DNA of 64,000 bases, taken from NCBI GenBank assembly GCA_964642545.1, contig CAZXQU010000002.1, positions 1 to 64,000 on the forward strand, read 5' to 3'. Position 1 is the first letter of the stretch. The number at the start of each line of letters is the position of its first letter. The position numbers and the translations under genes are program-made. The notes under the pieces are model-generated. The model made no database searches and was not told the DNA's origin. It saw only the letters and a program-made list of their open reading frames with translations. Positions 35,038 through 43,884 of this stretch are shown in pieces. The stretch comes from QYOJ01 sp964642545. GTDB lineage: Bacteria; Bacteroidota; Bacteroidia; Bacteroidales; FEN-979.

Positions 35038-35898
35038 ATGAATATGAACAAGAAGGTGGCTGTTGCCCGTCTCTCCATCATCTCCAACTCCTTGCTGATC
35101 GTCTTGAAACTGGTAGTTGGAATGATCAGCGGTTCGGTGAGTATCATTTCCGAAGCGATTCACTCTTTCATGGACCTGCTAGCTGCCATCATCGCATTTT
35201 TATCAGTCCGGATCTCAGACCGTCCTGCTGATTCGAAACACCCGTATGGTCATGGGAAATTTGAAAACATTTCAGGAGTTGTTGAAGCCGTTCTCATATT
35301 TGTAGCCGCCTTCTGGATCATCTATGAGGCGGTACAAAGGATCATCCATCCCGAACCCATCGATTCCATCTGGATAGGAGTCGTTGTAATGTCTGTTTCG
35401 GCAATTGTCAATATCATTGTATCCCGCAAATTATATAAAGTCGCCCGCGAAACTGATTCCATCGCTCTGGAGGCAGATGCACTTCATCTGAAAACTGATG
35501 TCTACACCTCTCTCGGCGTAGCTATCGGACTAGCCCTTATCTGGATTACCGGATATCATTTCCTTGATCCTGTAGTGGCTTTTCTGGTTGCTCTTTTGAT
35601 ATTGAAGGAGTCATACCACTTATTCCGAAAAGCTTATGGGCCATTGCTTGATGTCGCATTGCCTGAAGAGGATATTGAAGCGATCCGTCAAGTTATCAAC
35701 AATAATTGTGAGGGGAAAATCAATTACCATAATTTGCGCACCCGAAAAGCCGGGAACTTCAGATATGTTGATTTTCATCTCAACCTGCCAAGGAACATGA
35801 CTGTAAAAGAAGCACATGACCTCTGCGATTTTATTGAGCAGGATGTCAAAACCTTGTTCCTTGAAACGGAAGTGACGATTCACGTCGAATATATCTGA
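35038..35898 (+). CDS. cation diffusion facilitator family transporter
   Basis: Exports divalent metals such as Zn or Fe in exchange for protons. Six helices are visible. The metal site residues are in SEAIHSFMDLLAA (helix 2) and EADALHLKTDVYTS (helix 5), matching the HxxxD-type pattern, and HPYGHGKFENI sits in the loop. The C-terminal cytoplasmic domain (residues about 205-286) ends LETEVTIHVEYI. 286 residues, stand-alone gene. Metal specificity cannot be read from the sequence with confidence. Confidence 0.92.
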   Translation: MNMNKKVAVARLSIISNSLLIVLKLVVGMISGSVSIISEAIHSFMDLLAAIIAFLSVRISDRPADSKHPYGHGKFENISGVVEAVLIFVAAFWIIYEAVQRIIHPEPIDSIWIGVVVMSVSAIVNIIVSRKLYKVARETDSIALEADALHLKTDVYTSLGVAIGLALIWITGYHFLDPVVAFLVALLILKESYHLFRKAYGPLLDVALPEEDIEAIRQVINNNCEGKINYHNLRTRKAGNFRYVDFHLNLPRNMTVKEAHDLCDFIEQDVKTLFLETEVTIHVEYI

Positions 35899-35959
35899 GA
35901 AAATCCTCTCTACCGGTACTTTTTCCACTTAGTCAACGTTTGAAATTGGGACCAGACTA

Positions 35960-35979
35960 ATTAACAATTCGTTGTTAAT
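35960..35979. other. 8-bp hairpin with TTCG loop
   Basis: ATTAACAA-TTCG-TTGTTAAT is a perfect stem with a TTCG tetraloop, 61 bp past the cation efflux stop. No T-run follows, so a terminator role is uncertain. Confidence 0.45.
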
Positions 35980-35992
35980 CAAAAGTAAAGCA

Positions 35993-36027
35993 TGGTCAAT
36001 TCTAGTGACCATATTGGTCTATTTTTG
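35993..36027 (+). promoter_or_regulatory. promoter with palindromic operator candidate before the LysM transglycosylase
   Basis: TATTTTTG at 36020-36027 fits the -7 consensus. The expected -33 position is covered by the perfect inverted repeat TGGTCA-n7-TGACCA (35993-36011), followed by a further TGGTC at 36015-36019. A regulator bound here would block the promoter. Confidence 0.4.
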
Positions 36028-36068
36028 TACAAGTCTGGTGTAGTATGTACTCCAAAATCCCCTTTCTG

Positions 36069-37721
36069 ATGAAACAGGTTAGATATTTGCTTCTTTTCAT
36101 TATACTTTTTCCAACCCTGGTAAGGGCTCAGGATACTGCGTTATCCGATTCTACTTCTGCATTTATTCTGATCGAGGATGATCCGGTTGCCGCTATACTT
36201 GATTCTCTTTCACTGCTTACAATTTTCGAGGGGAATGGTTATGGGAAAGGGCACTCTGTGAGAGACTATTCCTCTTCAGATATTCCCTATTTCCCGGATT
36301 CTATTATCCGTGAAAATATTTTAGCAATGAATGATCAAACACCATTCGAATACATATACAACAACCAGGTAAAGCAATTCATTGAATTATATGCGTATAA
36401 AAAGAGGGAATTGACAGCACGTATCCTTGGCCTGGCTGAACTCTATTTTCCCCTCTTTGAAGAGCAACTCGATTTGCGCAATATGCCTTTGGAGTTAAAA
36501 TACCTTGCCGTGATTGAATCGGCTCTCAACCCTACAGCCAATTCCAGGGCTGGAGCCAAAGGCCTATGGCAGTTCATGTATGGTACCGGGAAAGTCTATG
36601 GATTGAAAGTCACTTCGCTGGTTGATGACCGGTTTGACCCCTATAAATCCACCATTGCAGCCTGTGAACACCTCCAGGACCTCTATGACATTTATGGGAA
36701 CTGGTCACTTGCACTTGCTGCCTACAACTCGGGTGCAGGTAACGTAAACAAAGCCATCCGTCGTTCGGGTGGTCACAAAAATTTCTGGGTGATCTATCCG
36801 TACCTTCCCAGGGAGACCCGTTCCTATGTGCCAGCCTTCATTGCAGCCAGTTACGTACTAATGCATGCTGATGATTACAAAATAGGTGCAATCCTTCCGA
36901 CAGTCCTGCATTATGAGATTGATACCGTTACCATCAAAGATATTCTTACCCTGGACCAGATTTCAGAAATCCTGCATATTCCAAAGGATGAGATCGCCTT
37001 TCTCAATCCGGCTTACAAGCAGGGAATTATTCCTGCCTCGGCTGAAAATCCATACTTCCTCCGGCTCCGAAAAAAGGATGTGGGAGATTTTATCACTAAT
37101 GAATCAAACATTTACGCCTACGAAACGAAACTGGCAAAGGAACGTAATTCTCTCGAAAAAATCGTCGAAGAGAGTAAGCGATCCACCCAATATTATATCG
37201 TTAAGAGTGGGGACAACCTCGGCGCTATAGCATCCAGGCACAACATGTCAGTATCACAGCTCAAGAGCATGAACAATCTGCGCTCCAACACCATTCATCC
37301 GCGACAAAGACTGATTGTTTACAACGGTTCTGGTCCGATGCCATCTTCCAGCTCAACGTATACCAGTAATACCCCAACGCCAACTCCTTCGCCTTCCTTC
37401 CATACAGTGAAAAGTGGTGAAAGCCTTGGGTTGATTGCCGGAAAATATGGCTGTTCTGTTAGCCAGCTGATGAGCTGGAACAACCTCTCAAAATCTACCA
37501 TCTATGCTGGTCAGAAATTGAAGGTTAACGGATCCAAATCTTCGGGCAGCACCTCATCAGGCAGTGGATCCAAATATACTTACTACACCATCAAATCGGG
37601 AGATAACCTCTGGGATCTCGCACAAAAATACAACTGTACCGTGAGTGCGATCAAATCGCTGAACAATATCAAGAATGCAAACAGGTTACGGCCCGGGCAA
37701 AAGATCAAGATTCCGAAGTAA
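36069..37721 (+). CDS. MltD-like lytic transglycosylase with three LysM domains
   Basis: Cleaves peptidoglycan to anhydro-muropeptides. The signal peptide (YLLLFIILFPTLVRAQD) precedes the SLT domain: LPLELKYLAVIESALNPTA (catalytic Glu in VIESAL), SRAGAKGLWQFMYGTGK and LALAAYNSGAGNV. Three LysM repeats follow (YYIVKSGDNLGAIASRHN, FHTVKSGESLGLIAGKYG, YYTIKSGDNLWDLAQKYN), separated by Ser/Thr/Pro linkers. An upstream ATG at 36045 is in frame; I chose 36069 because the signal peptide begins there and 36045 leaves almost no leader after the promoter. Confidence 0.92.
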   Translation: MKQVRYLLLFIILFPTLVRAQDTALSDSTSAFILIEDDPVAAILDSLSLLTIFEGNGYGKGHSVRDYSSSDIPYFPDSIIRENILAMNDQTPFEYIYNNQVKQFIELYAYKKRELTARILGLAELYFPLFEEQLDLRNMPLELKYLAVIESALNPTANSRAGAKGLWQFMYGTGKVYGLKVTSLVDDRFDPYKSTIAACEHLQDLYDIYGNWSLALAAYNSGAGNVNKAIRRSGGHKNFWVIYPYLPRETRSYVPAFIAASYVLMHADDYKIGAILPTVLHYEIDTVTIKDILTLDQISEILHIPKDEIAFLNPAYKQGIIPASAENPYFLRLRKKDVGDFITNESNIYAYETKLAKERNSLEKIVEESKRSTQYYIVKSGDNLGAIASRHNMSVSQLKSMNNLRSNTIHPRQRLIVYNGSGPMPSSSSTYTSNTPTPTPSPSFHTVKSGESLGLIAGKYGCSVSQLMSWNNLSKSTIYAGQKLKVNGSKSSGSTSSGSGSKYTYYTIKSGDNLWDLAQKYNCTVSAIKSLNNIKNANRLRPGQKIKIPK

Positions 37722-37772
37722 TTACATATCTTTGAGTCGATTGTGTCTCATTGTAATCAAGACATATACCCA

Positions 37773-37804
37773 TTTGAAGCTTTTCTGATCTGTTTGTATA
37801 TTTG
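37773..37804 (+). promoter_or_regulatory. sigma-AB type promoter of the PLC-like gene
   Basis: TTTG at 37773-37776 and TATATTTG at 37797-37804 with 20 bp between. A second -7-like TATCTTTG lies at 37727-37734. Confidence 0.65.
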
Positions 37805-37849
37805 ATTCCTTCAACGCCATTTTATGCAATGGAATAAATTGGAATCATC

Positions 37850-38863
37850 ATGAAACAAGCTGTTTATTTAGGAAAAATTTGTATCGTATTTTCCATTCTC
37901 ACACTAGCACTTGCCTCCTGTACAAAAGAGACCCACTACATCCCTGTTCAATCAGGGGACACCCTTCCACTTGGGGATCAGGATCTCCCATACCACTGGA
38001 AAACATGGATGGGCCATGTGCCTGATTCTTTTTATCTCTCTCAGATCACAATTCCCGGAACCCATGATGCCGGGGCCGATAAGCATACCTCCGATGTAGG
38101 ATGGCCGGAATGGCATTATGTCATCTGCCAGGACTTCGACATACCCAACCAGATGAACCTGGGAGTCAGGTGGTTTGATATTCGGCTCAAGTGTCACGAT
38201 GGGGGAGATCTCTCAGTCCATCATTCCAGTTACTACCTCCATAAGAATTTTGATGATGTGGTCATGTATGCCAAAAATTTTCTGAAGGATCATCCCAAAG
38301 AGACAATCATTCTGATGATCAAGCAGGAATCCTCCAATGTAAGTGAAGAAACGTTCGGACAAGCAGTCTACTCCCGATTTGAAAAGCATGGACTAGAACA
38401 TTTTTTCCTGGAAGACAAAATGCCTCCACTGGGAGAAGTCAGGGGAAAGATCTACATCATCAGAAGATTCCATAACAAACTGGGAAAACCTTGCGGGACA
38501 TTTGTCTGGTGGAATGAAAATACCAAAGGCTCCTACCATCATTATGGTAATATCGGTATCTATGCCCAGGACCATTACAGCCTCCACACCGTTTCAACTG
38601 ATACAAAATACAATGAAGTGGTATCGACCATCAAAAAGGCCCACGATAACACAAACCTCAACATCTTCTACCTGAATTTTGTGAGTGGGGAAAGGGTGCC
38701 CGATGAAACCCTCTGGACAACTGCCAATGAAATAAATTACCGGGTGGAAGATTACCTGGATGGTCATGCTAAACATTGGCACCACTGTGGGGTGATCATG
38801 ATCAATTTTGCAGGAGGCGGGGATGACGACCATAACCGGAGAGCCTGCATGTTATCAGCCTGA
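37850..38863 (+). CDS. phosphatidylinositol-specific phospholipase C-like lipoprotein
   Basis: Surface or periplasmic lipoprotein (TLALASCTKE, Cys near residue 24) with a PI-PLC X-box TIM barrel. The first catalytic His is in SQITIPGTHDAG, and the second His lies in the block GVRWFDIRLKCHDGGDLSVH. ETIILMIKQE and KIYIIRRFH are later strands. The protein ends soon after the last strand (GVIMINFAGGG), roughly where other members continue with a helix. Its 3' end overlaps a damaged acetyltransferase gene on the other strand, so the C-terminus may be truncated. Confidence 0.82.
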   Translation: MKQAVYLGKICIVFSILTLALASCTKETHYIPVQSGDTLPLGDQDLPYHWKTWMGHVPDSFYLSQITIPGTHDAGADKHTSDVGWPEWHYVICQDFDIPNQMNLGVRWFDIRLKCHDGGDLSVHHSSYYLHKNFDDVVMYAKNFLKDHPKETIILMIKQESSNVSEETFGQAVYSRFEKHGLEHFFLEDKMPPLGEVRGKIYIIRRFHNKLGKPCGTFVWWNENTKGSYHHYGNIGIYAQDHYSLHTVSTDTKYNEVVSTIKKAHDNTNLNIFYLNFVSGERVPDETLWTTANEINYRVEDYLDGHAKHWHHCGVIMINFAGGGDDDHNRRACMLSA

Positions 38864-39293
38864 ACGCCACCCCATAAAAAAATCCTGCTGATGTTATGGC
38901 TTTGCAGGTCATCACGCAGGAACTGGAACAACCTGCTCCCGATACCAATCTGTTGCCAGGTATCAGCCACCGATGGAGCCATTGTGCAGTCGGTCTCCCT
39001 GTTTAATGTCAGCCCGTACGATTCAAACCGTACACGATCATGCTCTATGTGACCCTTTTTAATAATTGTATATCCTGCAATGGCCGAAGTCTCTTCATCA
39101 ATGGCCAGATAACCGGTGTAACCGTCAGCAGTCCATACAAATCATATATTGACTCGTAGTCAAAGGGATGCGGCTGGAATCGCCGTTTAGAATCAGTACT
39201 TAAGTTTTGCAGAAAGCCTGACAGTGACTCATAATCTACTGCAACAATCTTTCTGAGAAGAATCCTTTTCCCCTTTTTGATCTGAACAAACAT
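38764..39293 (-). pseudogene. GNAT family N-acetyltransferase, frameshifted and 3'-truncated
   Basis: The first frame from the ATG at 39293 encodes an acetyltransferase N-terminus (KRILLRKIVAVDYESLSGFL, RFQPHPFDYESIYDLY). Near 39134 the sense moves to another frame, continuing GYTGYLAIDEETSAIAGYTI, then VRFESYGLTL, the acetyl-CoA loop QQIGIGSRLFQFL and FLWGGVQADNMQALRL. A one-base slip joins the two. The final strand (usually FYEKLGF) is replaced by a proline-rich stretch antisense to the PLC gene, so the 3' end is lost too. The frameshift could be a sequencing error; the truncation is harder to explain that way. Confidence 0.7.
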
Positions 39294-39353
39294 AGTTCTC
39301 TTCTAGTTGTCGTTGAACAAAACTACGAACATTTTCGTAACACTTGCCCGGAT

Positions 39354-39377
39354 GCCTTAATGCCTCCGCGCCTCTAT
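39354..39377. repeat. phased octamer repeat (GCCTnnnn)3
   Basis: GCCT recurs exactly every 8 bp (39354, 39362, 39370) in the gap upstream of the tetR-like gene. Non-coding. Confidence 0.5.
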
Positions 39378-39422
39378 TTCGTTCTCCCTTCTTTTTCAAG
39401 GCTATAAAAATATTTAAAAAAA

Positions 39423-39482
39423 TTTGGTGAATTGAATTTTTTTGTAATTTTGACTACTTGGTTAAACTAATTGATTAATCCA
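39423..39482 (+). promoter_or_regulatory. tetR-like gene promoter with candidate autorepression operator
   Basis: TTTG at 39423-39426 and TAATTTTG at 39445-39452 (18-bp spacing) resemble the sigma-AB promoter. Directly downstream, 39459-39482 is an imperfect 24-bp dyad (TGGTTAAACTAA against TGATTAATCCA, 8 of 12 pairs). A TetR dimer bound there would block transcription of its own operon. Confidence 0.5.
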
Positions 39483-39496
39483 TCCAGTTAAATCAT

Positions 39497-40150
39497 ATGG
39501 TTAATATCCAGCAAGGCACCGAAGAGAAAATCCTGGAAGCTGCGAAAAAGGTGTTTCACAGAAAAGGGTTTGAAGGAGCACGGATGCAGGAGATAGCAGA
39601 TGAGGCAGGTATTAACAAAGCGTTACTTCATTACTATTTCCGAAGTAAGGAAAATCTTTTTGAAGCGGTATTTAAAGATGCATTCTACAAACTTATGGGC
39701 CGGGCAAAGACGGTGTTTTTTTCTGACAAACCATTGAAGGAGAAGATCCAGGAATTTTTATCCCACTACCTGGATGTCCTCAGTGAAAATTCCTACATAC
39801 CCTGGTTTATCCTGAACGGAATGTATGAACGGCCGGATGTATTGAAAGCCATATACGAGAAAGCAGAAATTAGTCCGCCCCAACTGATGGAGCAACTTCG
39901 CAGTCAAATCCAGAATGAATATGGGTCGTCCGTAAACCCTTTCCATATCTGGCTCAACGTTCTTTCCCTCTCGATTTTTCCAGTGATAGCCAAACCGTTG
40001 ATCAGGGAGCTATTCCAATTGCCGGAAGAGGCTTACTGCCAAATCCTGGAACAACGTAAAACCGAGGTTCCTAATTTTATTACAAATGCCCTGAAAGGTT
40101 ATGAGAATCGTGATGATCAAAATCATAAAGATACCATACATAATACTTAG
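39497..40150 (+). CDS. TetR/AcrR family transcriptional repressor
   Basis: A 217-residue regulator. The N-terminal HTH is clear (KVFHRKGFEGARMQEIADEA, GINKALLHYYFRSKENLFEAVF); the ligand-binding helices that follow are variable. It starts the efflux operon 4 bp before the tolC-like gene and probably represses it until a substrate binds. The layout matches E. coli CecR (YbiH) with ybhGFSR. Confidence 0.92.
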   Translation: MVNIQQGTEEKILEAAKKVFHRKGFEGARMQEIADEAGINKALLHYYFRSKENLFEAVFKDAFYKLMGRAKTVFFSDKPLKEKIQEFLSHYLDVLSENSYIPWFILNGMYERPDVLKAIYEKAEISPPQLMEQLRSQIQNEYGSSVNPFHIWLNVLSLSIFPVIAKPLIRELFQLPEEAYCQILEQRKTEVPNFITNALKGYENRDDQNHKDTIHNT

Positions 40151-40154
40151 TCCG

Positions 40155-41459
40155 ATGAAGAAAACAGCAAAAACAATATCCCGTATCACTGTTGGTTTCC
40201 TTCTCCTGGTGACATCTGCCAGCATCTCTCTGCAGGCACAGGATACGATCACTCTTGATCACTGCTACCAATTGGCAGAACAAAACTATCCTCTTGCCAA
40301 ACAGATCGATCTTTTGGCGGGTAGTAATGGCTTGAAAATAAAGAACCTAAATAAAAACTGGCTTCCTACTGTCAACCTTAACGGACAAGTTTCCTATCAG
40401 TCGGATGTCACCAAAGTGGAGATTGTGCTTCCGGCAGGACTTCCAGCACTCGACATGCCCGAATTGAGCAAAGACTGGTACAAAGCAACACTTGATATAG
40501 GTCAGACCATCTGGGACGGGAATGTGACAAGCTACCAGAAAAAGCTTGAAACGATGAATCTTGAGGTTGACCAAACCAGCGTTAAGGCCGATCTTTACAA
40601 ACTGAAAGAGCAGGTCAACCAGTTTTACTTTTCCATTATCCTGTTAAATCAAAATGAAGAGTTGTTGCTCAGCTCGAAAGAACAGCTTGAAGAGAAACTG
40701 AAAGAGGTAAAAGCGGGCATCGAATTTGGTGCTGTCCTGCAATCCACTGCTGATGCTTTAGAGGCAGAATTGATCGGACTCGGTCAGCGGATTACCGAAA
40801 CCCGGGCAGATAGGAGCGGACTTTTTCACATGCTATCGATACTCCTTTCCGTTGAAATTCCGGAAAATACGACACTACTGATGCCGGATCCAAACATTTC
40901 CAATTACACTTATCAGAATAAGCGTCTTGAAAATGATGTGTTTGAGCTTCAACGAAGCAAGCTGGATTTGATGCAGAGTATGGTTACCACCCAATGGAAT
41001 CCGAAATTCTTCGCCTTCGGCCAGGCCGGGATTGGAAGGCCCGCACTGAATATGCTTTCCGACAGTTTCGACCCCTTCTATCTTGTAGGCATCAAACTCA
41101 ACTGGCATATTCTGAACTGGAACGCCAACAAAAACGAAAAAAAGATCCTTGGCATCCAATCTGACATCATCCTTACCCAACAGGCTTCCTTTGACAAGAA
41201 CCTCCAGATCCAGGCAGAAAAAAATCTGACAGAGATCCTGAAAACACTTGATGTGATCAAGCAGGATCACCAAATTATCGCTCTCCGGCAAAAGATTACC
41301 CAATCTGCCTCCTCGCAACTCGATAATGGGGTAATTACCTCCAGCGATTATGTAACGCGGCTGACTGAAGAGAGACAGGCCAAACTTAGTTATGAGATTC
41401 ACTGGGTGCAACTTGTTAAAGCCAAGTTGGCCTACCTGTATGACCAGGGAAAACTTTAA
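40155..41459 (+). CDS. TolC-family outer-membrane efflux protein
   Basis: Outer-membrane channel of the efflux pump. Signal peptide ITVGFLLLVTSASISLQAQ; the long paired helical repeats follow (TLDHCYQLAEQNYPLAKQID, LKEQVNQFYFSIILLNQNEE). The second half repeats the pattern (LDNGVITSSDYVTRLTEERQ, AKLSYEIHWVQLVKAKLAYL). The longest frame starts at 40101 inside tetR; the ATG at 40155 gives a good signal peptide and 4-bp spacing. Co-transcribed with the adaptor 27 bp downstream. Confidence 0.9.
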   Translation: MKKTAKTISRITVGFLLLVTSASISLQAQDTITLDHCYQLAEQNYPLAKQIDLLAGSNGLKIKNLNKNWLPTVNLNGQVSYQSDVTKVEIVLPAGLPALDMPELSKDWYKATLDIGQTIWDGNVTSYQKKLETMNLEVDQTSVKADLYKLKEQVNQFYFSIILLNQNEELLLSSKEQLEEKLKEVKAGIEFGAVLQSTADALEAELIGLGQRITETRADRSGLFHMLSILLSVEIPENTTLLMPDPNISNYTYQNKRLENDVFELQRSKLDLMQSMVTTQWNPKFFAFGQAGIGRPALNMLSDSFDPFYLVGIKLNWHILNWNANKNEKKILGIQSDIILTQQASFDKNLQIQAEKNLTEILKTLDVIKQDHQIIALRQKITQSASSQLDNGVITSSDYVTRLTEERQAKLSYEIHWVQLVKAKLAYLYDQGKL

Positions 41460-41486
41460 AACTATAGAAACATCAACGAGCACCAT

Positions 41487-42377
41487 ATGAAAACACAAAA
41501 CTACCTGTTTATCCTTTTATCTCTCCTCCTGGGAGCATGTTCCGATAAGGGTGATCAACCAGATGCCTGGGGCACTTTCGAAGCAACGGAAATCACTGTT
41601 TCAGCGATGGCCAATGGTAAACTTCTTCAGTTCAATGTCGAGGAGGGTCAGTTTTTGGATTCCGGCCAGATGATCGGCTTTGTTGACACCACCGACCTCT
41701 ACCTGAAGAAGCTTCAGGCCATATATCAACGAAATGCAACGGCTTCAAGGAAAAGCGATCTGCAGGCACAGATCGCCATTCAAGAGCAAAACAGGACGAA
41801 TCTCCTGATCGATAAAAACCGGGTGGAGAACTTGTTAAAAGCTGGCGCCGCTACCCAGAAACAGATGGATGACATCAACGCAGGTCTCAATATGATTGAC
41901 AGGCAGATTGCAGCTGTTCAAAGCCAATTCGGTGGACTGGCCGACCAGATCAAAAGTATAAGCCAGCAAATTGCTCAGCTTGAAGAGGCCACCCGGAATG
42001 CCTACATCATCAATCCGGTTTCAGGAACCGTGCTGGTGAAATTCGCCGAGCCAGATGAAGTAGCGGCCTTCGGGAAACCGCTATACAAGATTGCAGACCT
42101 CCGGGAGATGACGCTGCGTGTATACATCAGCGGATCTCAACTACCCAATGTAATTATCGGGCAAGAGGTCTCTGTCATGTATGACAAGAATGAAAAAGAA
42201 AACATAACCACCAACGGTGTTGTAAGCTGGGTTTCGCCCACAGCTGAATTTACTCCCAAAACGATCCAGACAAAAGAGGAGCGTGTAAATCTGGTTTATG
42301 CTGTAAAGGTGAGAGTGAAAAACGATGGCAGTATGAAAATTGGCATGCCAGGAGAGATCAAATTAATAAATCCGTAA
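41487..42377 (+). CDS. HlyD-family periplasmic adaptor lipoprotein
   Basis: Membrane-fusion protein linking inner-membrane permease and TolC channel. Lipoprotein signal (FILLSLLLGACSDKG). The biotinyl-lipoyl-like half-motifs are ITVSAMANGKLLQFNVEEGQ and YIINPVSGTVLVKFAEPDE. A helical hairpin separates them (NLLIDKNRVENLLKAGAA, QKQMDDINAGLNMIDRQI). The barrel domain follows (VYISGSQLPNVIIGQEVSV). The analogue of YbhG. Confidence 0.9.
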   Translation: MKTQNYLFILLSLLLGACSDKGDQPDAWGTFEATEITVSAMANGKLLQFNVEEGQFLDSGQMIGFVDTTDLYLKKLQAIYQRNATASRKSDLQAQIAIQEQNRTNLLIDKNRVENLLKAGAATQKQMDDINAGLNMIDRQIAAVQSQFGGLADQIKSISQQIAQLEEATRNAYIINPVSGTVLVKFAEPDEVAAFGKPLYKIADLREMTLRVYISGSQLPNVIIGQEVSVMYDKNEKENITTNGVVSWVSPTAEFTPKTIQTKEERVNLVYAVKVRVKNDGSMKIGMPGEIKLINP

Positions 42378-42428
42378 TTTCATCCCCTTTTAAAAGACAA
42401 GCCTAATCACAAACCTAAACCAAAACCT

Positions 42429-42890
42429 ATGAAACAAGTTATCATTTCTATCTTTTCTATGCTGGTACTGCTGCTTGGAACAGGCGCCAACCTGGTCGCC
42501 CAAACCTACCAGGCCGACGATATCGTGGGCAAGTGGCTGAACGAAGAGGGGACTGCACAAGTCGAGATTTTCAAGATCGGGAGTCAGTTTTACGGAAAGA
42601 TCGTATGGCTGGAAACACCGAATGATTCCATTACCGGACTGCCTCGCACCGACAAGGAAAATCCCGATCAGGAATTAAAGACTAAACCTCTTCTCGGACT
42701 GGTTAACCTGAAAGGATTTGTTTTTGACGGGGATGATGAATGGGAAGATGGTACGATCTACGATCCGAAAAACGGGAAGACCTACAGTTGTAAAATAGAA
42801 TTCGATAATCCGGAAAAGCTTAAGATTCGTGGATATATTGGGATCTCCCTTCTGGGCCGCACAACCTATTGGACCCCGGTTAAAGAATAA
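42429..42890 (+). CDS. DUF2147 exported protein
   Basis: Signal peptide SMLVLLLGTGANLVAQ, then a single DUF2147 domain: DDIVGKWLNEEGTAQVEIFK, FYGKIVWLE, and the end IRGYIGISLLGRTTYWTPV. 153 residues is normal. The fold is a small lipocalin-like barrel of unknown function. Its insertion between the adaptor and the ATPase genes, all in one direction, suggests it belongs to the efflux operon, perhaps by binding the substrate; that is inference. Confidence 0.88.
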   Translation: MKQVIISIFSMLVLLLGTGANLVAQTYQADDIVGKWLNEEGTAQVEIFKIGSQFYGKIVWLETPNDSITGLPRTDKENPDQELKTKPLLGLVNLKGFVFDGDDEWEDGTIYDPKNGKTYSCKIEFDNPEKLKIRGYIGISLLGRTTYWTPVKE

Positions 42891-42960
42891 TCTGCGAAAA
42901 TCCGTAACATCCGAGACATCAGCGTGCCTTTCCAATAGGACTCGGATAAAATAAAAAACG

Positions 42961-43884
42961 ATGACTATTTCGGTTGACGTGCGAAATCTCTCGAAGAACT
43001 ACGGCGATGTGGACGCGCTGAAAGAGATCTCCTTTTCGGTGAGAAAGGGAGAGCTCTTCGGTTTTATTGGTCCGGATGGTGCAGGAAAGACTACCCTTTT
43101 CCGGATCCTTGCCACCCTTCTTCTCGCCAATTCAGGCTCTGCGATGGTAGAAGGTTTTGACGTGGTGAAGGAGTACAGGAAGATCAGGCAGATCATCGGA
43201 TACATGCCGGGTAAATTCTCCCTCTACCAGGATCTCACAGTAGAGGAAAACCTCCGTTTCTTTGCGACTATCTTCGGCACCACGATTGAGGAAAATTATG
43301 ATCTTGTGAAGGAAATTTACAGTCAGATCGAACCATTTAAAACCCGAAAAGCAGGACAACTATCGGGAGGCATGAAGCAGAAACTTGCCCTTTCCTGTGC
43401 CTTGATCCATAAGCCGGAGGTTCTTTTTCTGGATGAACCTACCACCGGAGTGGATGCCGTTTCACGTCAGGAGTTCTGGGAAATGCTCAAACGGCTGAAA
43501 GATCAGGGAATTACTATTCTGGTCTCCACTCCCTATATGGATGAAGCCAGCTTGTGCGACCGGGTTGCTCTTATCCAGGATGGATCTATCATGCAGATCA
43601 GTACTCCTGAGGAAGTAGTAGATGCCTACCCCATGGGTCTTTTCTCAGTGACGACAACCGACATTTATCAATTACTGCACGATCTACAAAAACTGCCACA
43701 GGCCCATAGTGTTTTCGCTTTTGGTCAGGCTGCTCATTTGTCGTATGTGAAAGGGAAATTGACTACTGAGGAGGTAATGGAATTTCTTCAGGAAAGCGGG
43801 CATAAGAATGTGCATATTGAAGAAATTAAGCCAACAATTGAGGATTGTTTTATGGAGTTGATGGAGAATGCAAAAGGAACCTGA
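42961..43884 (+). CDS. ABC transporter ATP-binding protein (first of two)
   Basis: Energises the efflux pump. Walker A GPDGAGKTT, signature LSGGMKQKLALSCAL, Walker B VLFLDEPTTGVDAVS, then a switch region (ILVSTPYMDEASLCD, where Pro replaces the usual H-loop His). The C-terminal 80 residues form an accessory domain. It corresponds to the N-terminal half of E. coli YbhF, which is a fused double ATPase; here the halves are separate genes overlapping by 17 bp. Confidence 0.92.
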   Translation: MTISVDVRNLSKNYGDVDALKEISFSVRKGELFGFIGPDGAGKTTLFRILATLLLANSGSAMVEGFDVVKEYRKIRQIIGYMPGKFSLYQDLTVEENLRFFATIFGTTIEENYDLVKEIYSQIEPFKTRKAGQLSGGMKQKLALSCALIHKPEVLFLDEPTTGVDAVSRQEFWEMLKRLKDQGITILVSTPYMDEASLCDRVALIQDGSIMQISTPEEVVDAYPMGLFSVTTTDIYQLLHDLQKLPQAHSVFAFGQAAHLSYVKGKLTTEEVMEFLQESGHKNVHIEEIKPTIEDCFMELMENAKGT

